Positions 47,161 to 59,272 of a stretch of DNA of 64,000 nt are shown here, one piece after another. The notes under the pieces are model-generated. The model worked only from the letters and a program-made list of their open reading frames with translations, was not told where the DNA came from and did no database searches. The DNA is from Megalobrama amblycephala (lineage: Eukaryota > Chordata > Actinopteri > Cypriniformes > Xenocyprididae): NCBI RefSeq assembly GCF_018812025.1, contig NC_063049.1, positions 16,825,258-16,889,257 on the forward strand, written 5' to 3'. Numbering within the stretch: position 1 is the stretch's first letter; every line of letters begins with the position of its first letter. Both the position numbers and the translations under genes were made by a program.

Positions 47161-49095
47161 ATGCTAAATTTGGTATTACATTGGGGGTGGAAATGAATAG
47201 GCTTGGACATAGGACATTTGTCATTATCAGGACCCACAAATATTCCCCCATTGCATTATTATATTATATTATATTATTATATTCAACATTAATGTAGTAC
47301 TGACACTAAAACTTGATTTTTTTTTTTTTTTTTTTCCTCACACAGTAATTTTCATTTTGGGTGAACTATGCACAAGACATATTGTCACTATCCACGATAC
47401 AATATTGTTGCATTTTTTTTGTTTTTTTTAGTATTGTTGCAATTGTGTGTTTATTGTCTTCATGTTTCATCAGTCAGAACATTTCAGCTTTTTATTCAGC
47501 TACAGTGATAGCTGGATGCCTTTGTCCATATAAGGGATTTTCTGGAATGTCGTAAGTGTAATGACTTCCCGCTTCCAGTATGGATAATACAAGACGTGAG
47601 TGTTTATTGCTCTGTATTGTTCACATCGCCTTGTTTTGGAAAACAATAAAATGTGAGGTATTCAATTTGGCCCATGAAAACCTCTACGTGAACACACTTG
47701 CCCAAAAAATGCGGGGGAAGAATTTACGTTTTATCAAAAGTCTGTGAATTCTATGCCCATGCTTTCATTGATTATAGTGAACTTTATGAGATCGCAATGA
47801 ATTGAGATGAGTAACAGCTTTTTAGTGATTATAGATGGAGCGCTCTTTGTGTGTAATCCATCTATGAATAATCCATCTAGAATTTGAATAAAACTTTTGT
47901 TTTGCTACATTAAGTAAGGCAATGGTTATTTATTATTTTAATTGGCTGCCACACCAAATCACACATACAGTATGCTTTTCTGTTCAAATTATAGTGGTTT
48001 GTGAACCGCCGTTTGTGTAGCCACTTTAATAACAAATAATTTATCGGGTATGTTTATATTTGGGATGTGTAAGTTGTTGCTAGGTGACACGTAAATTGAA
48101 ACTATTTCATGACATTCTAATTAAATTGGTTTTTAAAGAGGAAGCACACCTCCTTAGCTGGAGTTGGTTCACCCTCTACCTATGGGCATCAGTCTTGGGA
48201 TTTAGAGTGTGTGTACAGCCGTTGTTGCAATTGAGCTCAGATATATTTCACCCCACAGGCACAAATGACAGTGGGACAGGACACAACCTCTCATCCCTCT
48301 CTCTGAGCATATGATGTAATCCCTCTTTTCCTTTCTCCTGTGCTTTGGGTAGTATGTAAATACTTAGCTCAGACAGAGTAAAGGTTGGAGAAAAAAAGGT
48401 CAAAAGAGAACTTCTACAACTGAAGAAACAAAAATCTGGGAACATCAAAAAGCAAAAAGAAAATGGTAGATTATCAGGCGGAAAGGAAAAGTGGTGCGAG
48501 AAAACTATTTAGAGCAGATGGGTAAAGTGGGAGCGAGAGTGTCAATAATAGGTGAGAATGAGACGAGTGTTTTGCAAAGCATTGTGGTTAAGATAAGAAA
48601 ACAGAGAGAGAGAGAGAGAGAGGGGAGATGTTGGCTCAGGGAGAGTAAAGAGAGCTGAAATATGGACAGACTGAGTGAGTGCAAGTTTCCAGTGTTGATT
48701 TGGAATGGCTTAGATGTTGACATCTAAAGAGGCACAATGATGTTCATATTATCATGATCATTCCAGAGATCACATGGTCTTTGTGGGTTCATGGTCATTA
48801 TCCTCACTGAAAATTACAAGTGTGAATGCAACTCCCACACTTACATGGTGTTTCCGTGCCTATGTACGTCCCAAGAGGCTGGGATAGGCTCCAATAGCCC
48901 TGCGATCCTACATAGGACAAGCGGTTTGGAAAATGGACAGTTTGGATGCAATTCATTAATTATCAATATCTATTTATCAGTTGTGAACAGTAACAAAACT
49001 CCTTGTAGTAATCAGAAAATCTGAAAATTTTATCACTCACAGGAGGCTCTTTTTCTGATCAGAAGACTCAATGGAGTTATATTTAAGTTTCGACT
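47161..49095. other. unique DNA, no gene recognised
   Basis: Poly-T at 47318-47336, TATTA repeats at 47262-47280 and a (GA)n run at 48604-48623. 48060-48320 and 48790-48960 have a balanced composition but no coding signature. Confidence 0.45.
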
Positions 49096-49315
49096 CATCT
49101 CATACCTCTTTTCCATCAGAATGGTTCATGCTCCGGAGCCAGAGCCTATTCTTGGCCAGGTGAACTAGAGCCTGTTGCGAACTGGCTGTAGTTGAAACAA
49201 TCTTTCCGGCGCGGAACCCCCTTTTCTGCAGCGGAAATGCACATAATGGTTTGAAAACGGACACAGGCAGGAAACCCGCACCGGAACCATGTCGGTGGAA
49301 AAGGGGTATGAGATG
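49096..49315. mobile_element. 220-bp MITE
   Basis: The left end CATCTCATACCTCTTTTCCA and the inverse of the right end (CATCTCATACCCCTTTTCCA) agree over about 30 bp, continuing to ATGGTTC. G+C-rich core. Non-coding. Confidence 0.85.
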
Positions 49316-49494
49316 CTCCTAAAATTCATTAAATTGCATCATGTTCAGGAACCGAAATCGTGAGATGACGAGGGAAACATTCCGCTGTAAGTTAAAAGAA
49401 TTAGATAGAACAATTTGGTAGTAAATAATGAAGTGTTGCACATTTTATTGGTGCAAAGATGAGTATGTGTATTTTGTAGCAGGGCTTAGATTAA

Positions 49495-49993
49495 GCCAAA
49501 ATTAGCTTTAGTAGTATAGACACTCATGTGGTCAAATGCGTCCGAATAGCCACAAAAGACCGCCTACTCTCTGCCTACCGACCTAATGCATAAACATTGT
49601 GGTAAGTGCATTAGCCAGAGAGGATTTAAACTTTGTCGGCTGTTCTCTCACCATTCCTAATTTCTAACACACGGTCACTGCGTTTAGCATGGTCTTGTGG
49701 CTATCAGAGCAGAAACAAAAGCTGCTGCTCTCCATGTGTTTTTCCGTCATCTCCAGTTGCATTTATATGTAAATTGCACAAGCTTATTTTATCCATTATA
49801 TCGAAAGATCTGAAAAAGCCCATACGTTTACTCACCCATAGACCCACCCCTCAAAGAAATCAGGACATAAGTGGACGAAAATGGACAAAAGAGACTGAGT
49901 AAAACACCAGGAGTAAATGGGAGTGTCTCCCCTGACTACTTGTGATCTGATCGACCAAAGCACATCTTAATAACAGGTGTAAACAGGGCCACA
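49495..49993. mobile_element. hAT-like element, right end only
   Basis: Ends CTTAATAACAGGTGTAAACA then GGGCCAC; the inverse GTGGCCCTGTTTACACCTG is a usual hAT-like fish MITE terminus. The left boundary is unclear and may be truncated. Confidence 0.5.
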
Positions 49994-50032
49994 CTTGAAC
50001 ATTTAGGCCAAATATAGAAAATATGTAATGTA

Positions 50033-51333
50033 AAGTTACATGAAAAAGTTAGGACAGCCTATTGAATTCCATGGGTTTCCATATCAGGACATAACAAAAA
50101 AGCATCTAGTGCTTGGCAGGTCTTAAAAATTGGAAAATAAAACCTCAGATGAACAACAACACATGACATATCACACCATGTCATTATTTATTTAGCAAAA
50201 ATAAAGCCAAGATGGAAAAGCCATGTGAGACAAACTTGGGACACCCTATGATTCAGTTGCTTGTAGATCCACTTTTAACAGCAATAACTATAAGTAATCA
50301 TTTTCTGTATGACTTTATCAGTCTCTTGTATCGTTCTGGAGGAATTTTGGCCCACTCTTTGCTTTGGTGTGAATTGAGGTGGGTTTTGGATGACCTCCTG
50401 AGTTGCAGCCGGCCTGCCTGGTTCCCACTAATCCTGGCCCTGGAAACTATTTCCGCCATTGTGGGTGTGTTTCTGAGAGAGTTTTAATCAATGTTTGTGA
50501 TTTTATAATAAAGTCTATTTTTGTATTGGTACTCACGTCTCTCTTAATTCTTTGCCTTCAGTTGGTGAAACTTATCTGTGTGTCTTTCTTTTATTGGGAG
50601 TTATTTCCCTGGCCTCCCACCAGGGTGGCGTAGTCGGATAAAATTTAAATGGTGATTAACATTCCTCTCCATTCGGTATTGTCACAGTACAGTCTTGAAC
50701 TTTATCATTTAACATGTTAACTGAGGCCTGTGGAGTCTGAGGTGTAGTTCTTGGGTTGTCTGCAGTTTCTCTGAGCATTGCAAGCTCTAATCTTGGGCTG
50801 AATTTGCTGGGAAGTCCACTCCTGGGAAGATTAGTGTCTGTTTTGAAAGTCTTCAACTTGTGAATAATCTTCCTTACTGTAGAATAATGGACTTCAAATT
50901 GTTTGGAAATGGCCGTATAATCCTTCTCAGATTGATGACAGAAAAAAATGCTTCTCTAAGATCATTGCTGATGTCCTTCCTCCTTGGCATTGAGTTAACA
51001 CACACCTGAATGTTCCAAACCAGCAAACCTTTTGCATTTATAGAAGTGATCACACTTGCTTATGATAAATTTATCAAAGAAATTTGATTAGCAGCGCCTG
51101 ACCTTACCCTCTTAATTCCTATGTTAACAGTAGGGGTGACCTAAGTTTCCATTTTGGTTTTAATTTTTGCTAAACAAACAATGACACGGTGTGATATGTC
51201 ATGTGTTCTAGCTCATCAGAGGTTTTATTTTCCCAATTTTAAGACCTGCCAAGGACCAGGTGATTGTTTTATTATGCCCTGATACAGAAAACCATGGAAT
51301 TCAATAGGGTGTTTTAACTTTTTCACATGACTG
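50033..51333 (-). mobile_element. Tc1-type element, internally deleted and rearranged
   Basis: TA flanks at 50031-50032 and 51334-51335. The right end, inverted, reads CAGTCATGTGAAAAAGTTAA; the left reads AAGTTACATGAAAAAGTTAG. Terminal inverted repeats are about 190 bp, sharing TATTGAATTCCATGG and 'gtgtgatatgtcatgtg'. It carries two pieces of one minus-strand transposase. Between them lies foreign sequence (about 50385-50650) with an LTR-like look: AATAAAG at 50507 and CGTAGTCGG near its end. Confidence 0.85.
50249..50990 (-). pseudogene. Tc1 transposase fragments
   Basis: On the minus strand the N-terminal piece starts at 50990 (MPRRKDISNDLREAFFSVIN) and passes, after a stop and shift, into FKTDTNLPRSGLPSKFSPRL and MLRETADNPRTT (50656-50856), the DNA-binding region with its GRP-like hook. 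The C-terminal piece, about 50370-50249, reads KEEWAKIPPERYKRLIKSYR and ends near GSTSN before a stop. The central catalytic part with all three acidic residues is deleted or replaced. Different family from the transposon at 39334. Confidence 0.85.
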
Positions 51334-51335
51334 TA

Positions 51336-52240
51336 AGTAGACATGTGGTCAAGTGCAGGACAGGCCCTTTGAAAGTTCTTTGAAATAATCATTGTTATTG
51401 CAATTCCATTTGGCCCCACTAGTGGCACAGAAATCACACACTTCACCTTCAAAATATCACATGCTCTAAAAGTTTGTTAATGTACCTAGAAACAACACCA
51501 CATAAACATATGAATGTTTCATTGACTGTATTTTTTTACTTAAACATCTCCTTCGATATAAATGAAGAAGACAGAGAGTGACAGAAAGAAACAGTGACAG
51601 GGTCTGGAATGTCACTGTGCCACAGACGATAATCAATATGTCCCTAGACCTTATGTGCCAGAGAAACAAGCATGCAGCCATCTTTAGAGTTTTGTATTTG
51701 AACTTCGTTTTGCGGTAGTTCTGTATATTTCTATGGCATCGCTGTCAAATAGTAATTAGCTAGTGAAGTGGATTTACTTACTGTAGAGTTAATGAAAGTT
51801 TTTATAAGCATTGTAGTGTTTGAAGTGGATTTCATATCAAATCGCCACCTTGGAATTATAAGGTTCTGCATTCTGAGCGGTTCTGAGTTATTGAGCTTCA
51901 AAGTTCAAGCCTTTGTAGATAGAACCTTTTTTTAGTTTTCTAAATAAAAAATCCCAAAATGTACACTACAGGTATAAAGTAATAAGATTCAAAATTGTGA
52001 GAAATAAGGAATATTTCAACTCCAGGTGCCTATCTCCAGATATGTAGTTCTTCACAATAACTACAGAGAAAACAGTCTGATACAAAAACACATGCCACTT
52101 TTGCTTAGATTTGAGGTAGTTTGAAGCAGAGATAGTTTGTGTCACTCACTGTCTTCCTCTCACGAGCTTCATTCAAGACCTTCAACTCACAAGGGTAATG
52201 CCTGGACAGCCATTCCTTCACACTGACTGATTTCAAACAC
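51336..52240. other. unique DNA, no gene recognised
   Basis: Nothing recognisable on either strand. Confidence 0.45.
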
Positions 52241-52241
52241 T

Positions 52242-52242
<1 letters not shown>

Positions 52243-52274
<32 letters not shown>
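52243..52274. repeat. (CA)n microsatellite
   Basis: About 16 CA units. Confidence 0.95.
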
Positions 52275-52276
<2 letters not shown>

Positions 52277-52676
52277 CATTACATCGCCTCAGGCGGCTGC
52301 CTACCTGTCACGGTGACCTGAGGGCGATACTAAAAACTGGATCGATAATTCCAGTAGGAAGGAGGTCAATCCAGACTGTATATCCTTGCAAGTGAGGCAA
52401 TTGGGATGTAAGCCAGAGCTGTTTTTCACCCCCACTAGCACTGCTGCAGCAGCAGTTGCCAGAGCGCCATCATCATTGCTAATTTATACTGGATCCCATC
52501 TGAGCTTGAGTGGTTGACAAACTCTCCGAGGTTCAGAGATAGGTTTGGTACTGGATACCCAAGTGTTACAGTGTGGCAGGGTTGAAAGCAACAAGAAAAT
52601 GCTTTCGTGCAAAAGACCTTATTATGACACTTCAAAGCAGCATGTGGGCTGTCATATGTATAACGGAGCCAGTGCC

Positions 52677-52796
52677 ACTCTTTCCACAGAGCTAATGCTT
52701 TTGTTTGTGTTTAGTATTTTCCAGCATTGGCAAGATTAAAAAAGTGGCACCTTTACATAAAACTAACCAGTGGCATGTCTAACAAATCGAGATCAA
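52677..52796 (+). repeat. Left copy of a 0.12-kb direct duplication
   Basis: CACAGAGCTAATGCTTTTGT through 'ttttccagcattggcaaga' to GAGATCAA is repeated with few differences at 52983-53110. The Tc1 fragment lies exactly between the copies. Confidence 0.85.
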
Positions 52797-52980
52797 CCCT
52801 TCTCAGATTGATGGCAGCAAAAAATTGCTTCTCTAAGATCATTGCTAATGTCCTTTTGGCATTGTGTTAACACACACCTGAATGCCCCAGACCAGCAAAC
52901 CTTCTGCTTTTATAGAAGTGATCACACTTGCTGATGATCAATTTATCAAAGACATTTGATTAGCAGCGCCTGACCGTTAT
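52797..52980 (-). mobile_element. Tc1 fragment between the duplicated segments
   Basis: About 180 bp closely matching 50925-51107 of the element at 50033, in the same orientation: TCTCAGATTGATGGCAGCAA, 'cttctctaagatcattgct', then 'gaagtgatcacacttgct' and GATTAGCAGCGCCTGACC. It contains the transposase start region only; neither terminal repeat end is present. Confidence 0.85.
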
Positions 52981-52982
52981 TT

Positions 52983-53110
52983 GCCCTCTTTCTTACCCAC
53001 AGAGCTAATGCTAGTGTTTGTGTTTAGTATTTTCCAGCATTGGCAAAATGTAAAAAAGTGGCACCTTTACATAAAAATAACCAGTGGCATGTCTAACACA
53101 TCGAAATCAA
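52983..53110 (+). repeat. Right copy of the 0.12-kb direct duplication
   Basis: Second copy of 52677-52796, differing by scattered substitutions and a small insertion near its start. Confidence 0.85.
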
Positions 53111-54350
53111 TACAAAGAGGGCTGTTTCACGTCACTGCTACACTGGCAATGAGTGGCACATTGTGACAAAATTAAATTGCCCCCAATGTTATTTATTGTG
53201 CTTTCGACATTTTGATAATAGTTTTTATTCAGTTGACAGCAAATGGATCTTCACCTACAGTAAATCCACTGAACAACTTTTAGGCTTTTTTTTTTCTCTC
53301 TCTCCCCCGTTACATTAAGGAAAATATTTTTAAATTCTAGCATATTTTGAAGAAATAGAACAAGTAGATTTTCCTTTGTGTTTGGCTTGACCAATGAGAA
53401 AGATGCAATTCTCAAACAGGAAAGTTTCTTTGTTTGAAAGTGAACTCATTTGCATGAGGGGAGTAAGCTGGCAGTTTGTGTCCATTTATAGTCTGATAAA
53501 TATTACAAACATACAATGCATTCTATGAGATGGTGATGTCCACCAAAGTGTGAGTCCTTAAATAATGATTATTTTGATAGGAGACATCACACAAATTAGG
53601 CTTCATTAACTAGTAATTCTATTATCAGACATGCATAACACTATACAATATTAAAAAAATAAATAAAAAAAATAAAATATATATATACAAACAGTAATAA
53701 CACAAAATGTACTGGGGAAATGCATGTTCATTCATTAGAGAGATTTGTTAGTGAATTGATTCCATTTCCATGGGACTGCATGTCTGTTTCTTGTAGCCTG
53801 TACATTTCAAAGCAGGCACTATTTCCCAAGTGTCTTTGAAATGTACGAGGGGAGCAAATTGTGATAGTTCTCAGTGGGTGAACCAGACATCACAGAGTCT
53901 GCATGGGTGAGAGTTTGTGAAGATTAAATTTTACAATTGTGTGTTTGATCGATCCAGTTGTTACCATGCTAAAGCACATGTAAAGTACTTGATTATAATT
54001 TTAAATATTAAATTGTTAATATATTTATGCTGCCTTTACATGATATCAGAAATGTCCTACTTCCCATTTCTAAATTCATGACTATGAGCTCGTTGTAGTC
54101 CTTTGTTGTCAGAAAAAAAAAAAAAAAAACAGGAATCATTGTGGACACCAGGTTTATTCTTACATATTTTTGTGGAAAATCGTATTAAAGCCAAAATGAT
54201 ATTTAGCGTGCCATTCATTGACAACCATATAAACGTTTACCATGCTAGATAGCTTGCTGACAATTCTGGAATTTCTGGAATACAGGCTATTTTTGCTATT
54301 TTGTATTTTGTATAAAAAATACAATACACTTCAAATGATTATTCATTTAT
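53111..54350. other. unique A+T-rich DNA
   Basis: No gene recognised. Poly-A at 54112-54128. 53787-53850 has an imperfect inverted pair around ACATTTCAAAG / CTTTGAAATGTAC. Confidence 0.45.
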
Positions 54351-54351
54351 G

Positions 54352-54785
54352 TTAAAGGATTACTCCACTTTTAAATAAAATTTTCCTGATAATTTACTCA
54401 CCCCCATGTCATCCAAGATGTTCATGTCTTTCTTTCTTCAGTAGAAAAGAAATTAAGGTTTTTGATGAAAACATTCCAGGATTATTCTCCTTATAGTGGC
54501 CTCCAGACGGTTGAAGGTCAAAATTACAGTTTCAGTGCAGCTTCAAAAGGCTTTAAACAATACCAGACAAGGAATAAGGGTCTTATCTAGCAAAAACCAT
54601 CTGTCATTTTCGAAAAAAAAATACAACTGTATATGCTTTATAAACACATATTATCGCCTTGCACGTGCTTCCGCTTTCCGCATTCTTCAAAAAGCTTACG
54701 CTGTATGTCCTATGCCTTCCCTATTCTACTTACGGAAAAAAACTAAACTGGCACAGCGTTTGTTCCGTAAGTTGTCTGATTTTTA
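54352..54785. mobile_element. MITE-type element (TTAAAGGATTACTCCAC end)
   Basis: Left end TTAAAGGATTACTCCACTTT followed by the text 'aatttactcacccccatgtc' is a widespread fish DNA-transposon terminus. The right end was not found; the sequence becomes G+C-richer and then meets the hairpin-family DNA. Confidence 0.55.
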
Positions 54786-54789
54786 TAGT

Positions 54790-56170
54790 AGACCTCAGTT
54801 CCCTGAGAAGTAGTGGGGAGTTATTATTTTAGTGATAAAAAGGCCTCCATCCCCCTAGGGATTAGCACAGATAACACTTGGTAGGTCTCCACCCTGTAGC
54901 ATTTCCCAGTGTCATGCTGATAGAACTCCACTGTTAAATTCAGGGTCTTTTGCTAGAGTACTTCCCTCATAGCTCTGAGTTCATCTGCCCTGTACCATTG
55001 CGGCTCAGGTTGAGCGGAACAGTTAACCTTCCACTTCGGTCGGGTTCTTGAATACGCTCCCTTAGAGCCTGAGCAATGTCACGAGCTGACGCCCGTGATC
55101 TTCTGGAGTAGTAGGCCCCTGGTTGGGTCTCCTCCAGAGCATAGTGGCGTAAGACTGTACTCCCCTTGCTTAAAGGGTAATATGTGTTTTTACTGAGTAC
55201 ACTGCTTGTTGGCAATATGATTAGGTATTCCAGGCCTATAGGCATTGTGCAAACAGTCTATTTCTGCTAGTATAGACTTGCTATCAGGTGGATGGCCTAA
55301 GCAGGCCTCCCTGAGAGTGAGTCCCCAACACTTTGGGTACTTAGCAGCCAGCAAGACTTGCTATCAAGTAGCTGGCCTTATCAGGCCTCCCTGAGTGCGA
55401 GTCCCCAGCAGTTTGGGTATTTGGCAGACAGCATAGACTTGCTATCAGATTGCTGGCTTTAGCAGGCCTCTCTGAGGGTGAGTCCCCAGCAGTTTGGGTA
55501 TTTGGCAGTCAGCAAAGACTTGCTTTCAGTTTGATGTCCTTAGCAGGCCTCTCTGAGAGTGAGTCCCCAACAATTTGGGTACTTTCAGCCAACAAAGTCT
55601 TGCTATCAGGTAGCTGGTCTCAGCAGTCCTCCCTGAGGGCGAGTCCCCAGTAAAACTGGGTAATTGGCAGCTAGTGAATACTTGCTATCAGGTAGCTGGC
55701 CTTAGCAGGGCCTCCTTGAGAGTGAGTTCACATCACTTGTATATTTAGAGTGGCTAAAAGCAGATCACTTTTATGTTGCAGGCTCCCCTAGGAGCCTCCC
55801 TGATTCTAACCTACTGCCTGGTCTGCCTATCAGGTTAAGCCTAGTACTCCCCTCGTCTAGAGGGTTGTCTTTTTAGAGTGCTTAGCTCCCTAAGTCTGAT
55901 CAGACAGTTGAAGGCCTCTCGTGAGGCCACCCTGTTAGATCAGCCCTTAGGCTGGGAGTACTTCCCTCACAAGGGTCCCTAGTAGAGTACACAGCCTCTT
56001 CAGTGCTTTTAAAAGTGCTCTGTAGATCCTAGGATTGAGCAGAATTATACCCCTCAGTTGCAAGGGTTATAAAGCGCTATGCTGAGTCCTGCTCTCCAGG
56101 ATGCCCGTCTCTACGATCCGCTCTGCATGGGCTTACTGCCAGTTTGCAGTCCCTCTTACTGGATGCCTCT
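54790..56170. mobile_element. Hairpin-ended element, copy C interior
   Basis: Shares with copy A both the tandem array (55277-55740) and the following unique text ('gttagatcagcccttaggct', 'cccctcacaagggt'-like, 55920-56010 versus 11280-11350). GTTCCCTGAGAAG at 54799 may be a decayed terminus. The other end was not found. No coding capacity. Confidence 0.6.
55277..55740. repeat. 81-bp minisatellite, about 6 copies
   Basis: CTTGCTATCAG starts at 55277, 55357, 55438, 55519, 55599 and 55681, a period of 80-82 bp. Each unit has 'gcaggcctccctgag', 'gagtccccagcag' and 'tttgggta'. Confidence 0.93.
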
Positions 56171-56213
56171 TTTGGAGGAAAAATTTAAAATTTAATTGAT
56201 ATTAAAGCATTAA

Positions 56214-57772
56214 CACTCTGAGGTCTGAAAACGCGCCGGCGCGTTTTGCAGGTTTTTTTTCACATTGCAGCAAAACAGACTTAAAATACTCCGTCATTTT
56301 TTGTCATAGAGACATAAGTAATATATCAATTGAAACTATAGAATATCTTCTTTTATTTGTATACACTCAGAGTAAAAACACAATGTTATGCTTTTTGTAA
56401 AATAAAGAAAACTAACATGATGCGTGATTTCTCCTCTCCCTCTCAACGAAGTCCAATCTGATAGTTCTCAGAAAATGAACTGTAACTTAGTGAATACTAA
56501 TCACAGAAAAGTTAAACTTATGTCTAAAAAAACATTAAGATGTCAGGTTTTAAATCATTTAAGTCAAATAGAAAACAAACCTTCTGTGTTTATGTAATCT
56601 GTATGAAAAGAGAGCCATGTCAGAAGTCCGTGATTCAGCTCATTATCTGCTAATGCGGCCACGCCCACGGAGCCAGCGCTATTCAGACGCAAATTCAGAG
56701 GCAATACATGCATTCATCGTCTCAATCGTGTATTTATTGTCTTGAAAGGTGTTTATCTGGATGTAAAAGTCATGGTTAGGGAGCTCTAGAAGACATGCAG
56801 TTAGTTCCTGTTTTCTTTTCTTCTACAGATGAATTTTAGATGAGTTTTTGTTTCTTTAGCGCCCTCCGGCTGCAGTATGAATTGGAAACTCCATTCATGG
56901 AATAGCCTCTTCTTCTTTTAGATGAATTTGTGGACTAAAAATGCACAGAGAGCGCCCTCCGACTTCAAGGATGAATTGAAAACACCAGCGCTCATAGTAA
57001 TGACAATGAATATTAAATAAATATAACTTCTCTGTATAGAAAATTGACATAAGCATATGAGAATCCAATATTTCTCCAAATGTGCATGCTTTTAAACTAA
57101 AAGCCTATATTCAGACTCTTTGCATCACAGAAATACATTATATTTTAAAGTATAATATAAAACCATTACTTTATATTGTAATAATATTTTTCTGTATGTT
57201 TCATATATCATGATGAGCTTGAGACATCACAGAAGGTTTTTTTCACAGCCTACCTGACTGAAATGCCTCATTAATATGCAAGTCATTTCAGCTCATTACT
57301 ATCCAATTCTTTTGTCTTCTCAGGTGAGAATGGCCCATTTTTCAGTGGTGATTCACGCCTCCACGCATACTGTGTTTCTTGGCAAAAAGTGTCTTACAAA
57401 AACTAAATCAATATATTGTTTTATATGAAGGAGTAGGCAGCATAATTTTTACATAATTTTGAAGCAAAAACTCTAGTCTACAACCCCCAATACCCAAAAG
57501 TCTTGTGAACACAGATTTAATATACTTATTTTGGCCTTATTTCAGTGACTTAAGTTTTTTGTTTTTTCAGTAACCATGCATAAACATTATTCCTTCAAAA
57601 ACACAAACATGTACATACATGTTCCTCACATATTATTGTAGCCTAGTTTGTGCTGAATACAGTGTAATGACACTTTTGTCATTTATATGTTTATGAACAA
57701 CTGAAAAAAGCACAAATGTCAGAGCATGTCAAAACTTCTCCAGGCCCCAAATCAGCCTCAGACTCCAGAGGG
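56214..57772. mobile_element. piggyBac-like non-autonomous element
   Basis: Flanked by TTAA at 56210-56213 and 57773-57776. Ends CACTCTGAGGTCTGA and, inverted, CCCTCTGGAGTCTGAGG form imperfect inverted repeats. A G+C-rich palindrome, AACGCGCCGGCGCGTT, lies 16 bases inside the left end. 1559 bp; no transposase recognised. TTAA targets also fit Kolobok-type elements, so the superfamily is probable only. Confidence 0.7.
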
Positions 57773-57776
57773 TTAA

Positions 57777-58218
57777 TAGTTTTAGAAAAATAGATTACAA
57801 AAACAGAGTTTAATCAGTCTGTAATGATTAGAATATTTTGTGTTGAGCAATAAAAAAAGAATCATATTGTGTTTAGTACATTAACATTGTTGTTTGTGAC
57901 TGCATGAAAACTAAATTGACTTGTTCTTAAGTAACATCATGCTTTCTTTTTCAGATTTAAGAGAAGGAAAAGAGGCAGTAGTCTGATGTAAGACTGATGT
58001 AAGATTTTTAAAACCTGAACCACTGGACCACCTGTAGTTATAATGACATCAAACTTCTGAAGCTAATTTTGTTTTTAAAGGTTGTAATGCTTGTGTCCTA
58101 TTTCTCCCCCTTTCTTTTTAAAATAATGATCTTTTCTATCTTTTTTTGTTGATTGTGTTAAACTGTGAAGTAAAATAAACTGACAACACTGTTTTATGTT
58201 GTCATTACATTTCAGTTT
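57777..58218. other. unique DNA ending in AATAAA
   Basis: A short open region after TTTTTCAG (57955) ends quickly in TGA, and an AATAAAC at about 58181 follows. This resembles a 3' exon but also occurs in repeats; no coding signature supports a gene. Confidence 0.3.

Positions 58219-58250
<32 letters not shown>
58219..58250. repeat. (GT)n microsatellite
   Basis: About 16 GT units. Confidence 0.95.
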
Positions 58251-58253
<3 letters not shown>

Positions 58254-58255
58254 CA

Positions 58256-58815
58256 ACAAAAGTGATTTAGGATCAACATCACATTGATCAAACAATATTA
58301 CCAAAGATTATTTTTGTTCATTTCAGTGTTGATTCAACTGTGATGTAGAATCAACATCATAGTGTAACGTTGATTCAACAATATTACGATTGATTATTTT
58401 TGTTAATTTCAATATTGATTCAGCATTAGTGATGTAGAATCAATCATAGTGTAATGTTGATTCAATAGCAATACCATTGGTTTTTTGTTCACCATTGTTT
58501 CAACATTGAATGCGAATGCAAACGTAATATTGAATCAACATCACTTCATAATGTTGATTTAATGATATTATCATTGATTTTTGGTTGAAATCTCAACATT
58601 GTTTCAACAGTAAATGAGGGTGCAAAACATATCACTTTGTAATGTTAAATCAATAATATTACCATTGATTTGTGGTTGAAATCTCAACATTGTTTTCAAC
58701 ATTATCTCAGGGTGCAAGAGTGATACTGAAGCGACATCACTTTGTAATGATAATTCAATGCAATTAGTGTTGACGCATCAACACTGACTCAACATTATTT
58801 CAATGATTGCATGCT
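58256..58815. repeat. Degenerate GTTGATTCAA-type tandem repeat
   Basis: Recurrent words 'aatcaacatca', 'tgttgattcaa', 'atattaccattgatt' and 'ctcaacattgtttcaac' with a period near 100 bp, about five degenerate copies. Many words are inverted relatives of each other. Confidence 0.75.
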
Positions 58816-58986
58816 ATCTGGGAATGGTGGTGATCTATGAGTTGATTTTGTTACTAGTTGATTTTGTTAATAGTTTTTCAACATTAATCATTTAATATTA
58901 ATTTCTGTCAGGACCACTATCATCAAAGATGATTGACAATTGCATAGAGTTTGGATTGGCAGTATGGTTCTGTTCTGGGCAAAAAC

Positions 58987-59272
58987 GTCTCAGGTTACGC
59001 ATCTAACCATGGTTCCCTGAGAGAGGAACGAGACTCCACCCCAGCTGATGCAATGGGGATGCGTGCCACACAGCACATAGACAAGCGGCTTCCTGAAGAC
59101 ATTGAAATTGATGACGTGTTTTCAGGTACCCTTTTCATATTTTTATTTGACGTCATCACTTTGTCGGCCATGATTGGCTAAGTTGCTACATGTGCCTCAG
59201 ACACCGGGGTCCTGCAGGACGCATCCCCATTGCGTCAGCTGATGCGATGTTGAGTTCCCTTGAAAGGGAACT
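58987..59272. mobile_element. Small hairpin-ended MITE, copy D
   Basis: Starts GTCTCAGGTTACGCATCTAA with the GGTTCCCTGAGAG/GGAACGAGAC hairpin, as in the copies at 11718 and 20070. Inner inverted arms: GATGCAATGGGGATGCGT versus ACGCATCCCCATTGCGTC. The right end is a different hairpin, AGTTCCCTTGAAAGGGAACT, the end type of the large elements. Confidence 0.75.

Noticed and set aside
55277..55740. CRISPR-like array
   Set aside because: The whole 81-bp unit is repeated, with no repeat-spacer alternation.
57955..58190. 3' terminal exon with AATAAA
   Set aside because: A splice-acceptor-like TTTTTCAG and an AATAAAC are present, but there is no coding frame, and such pairs are common by chance in A+T-rich DNA.
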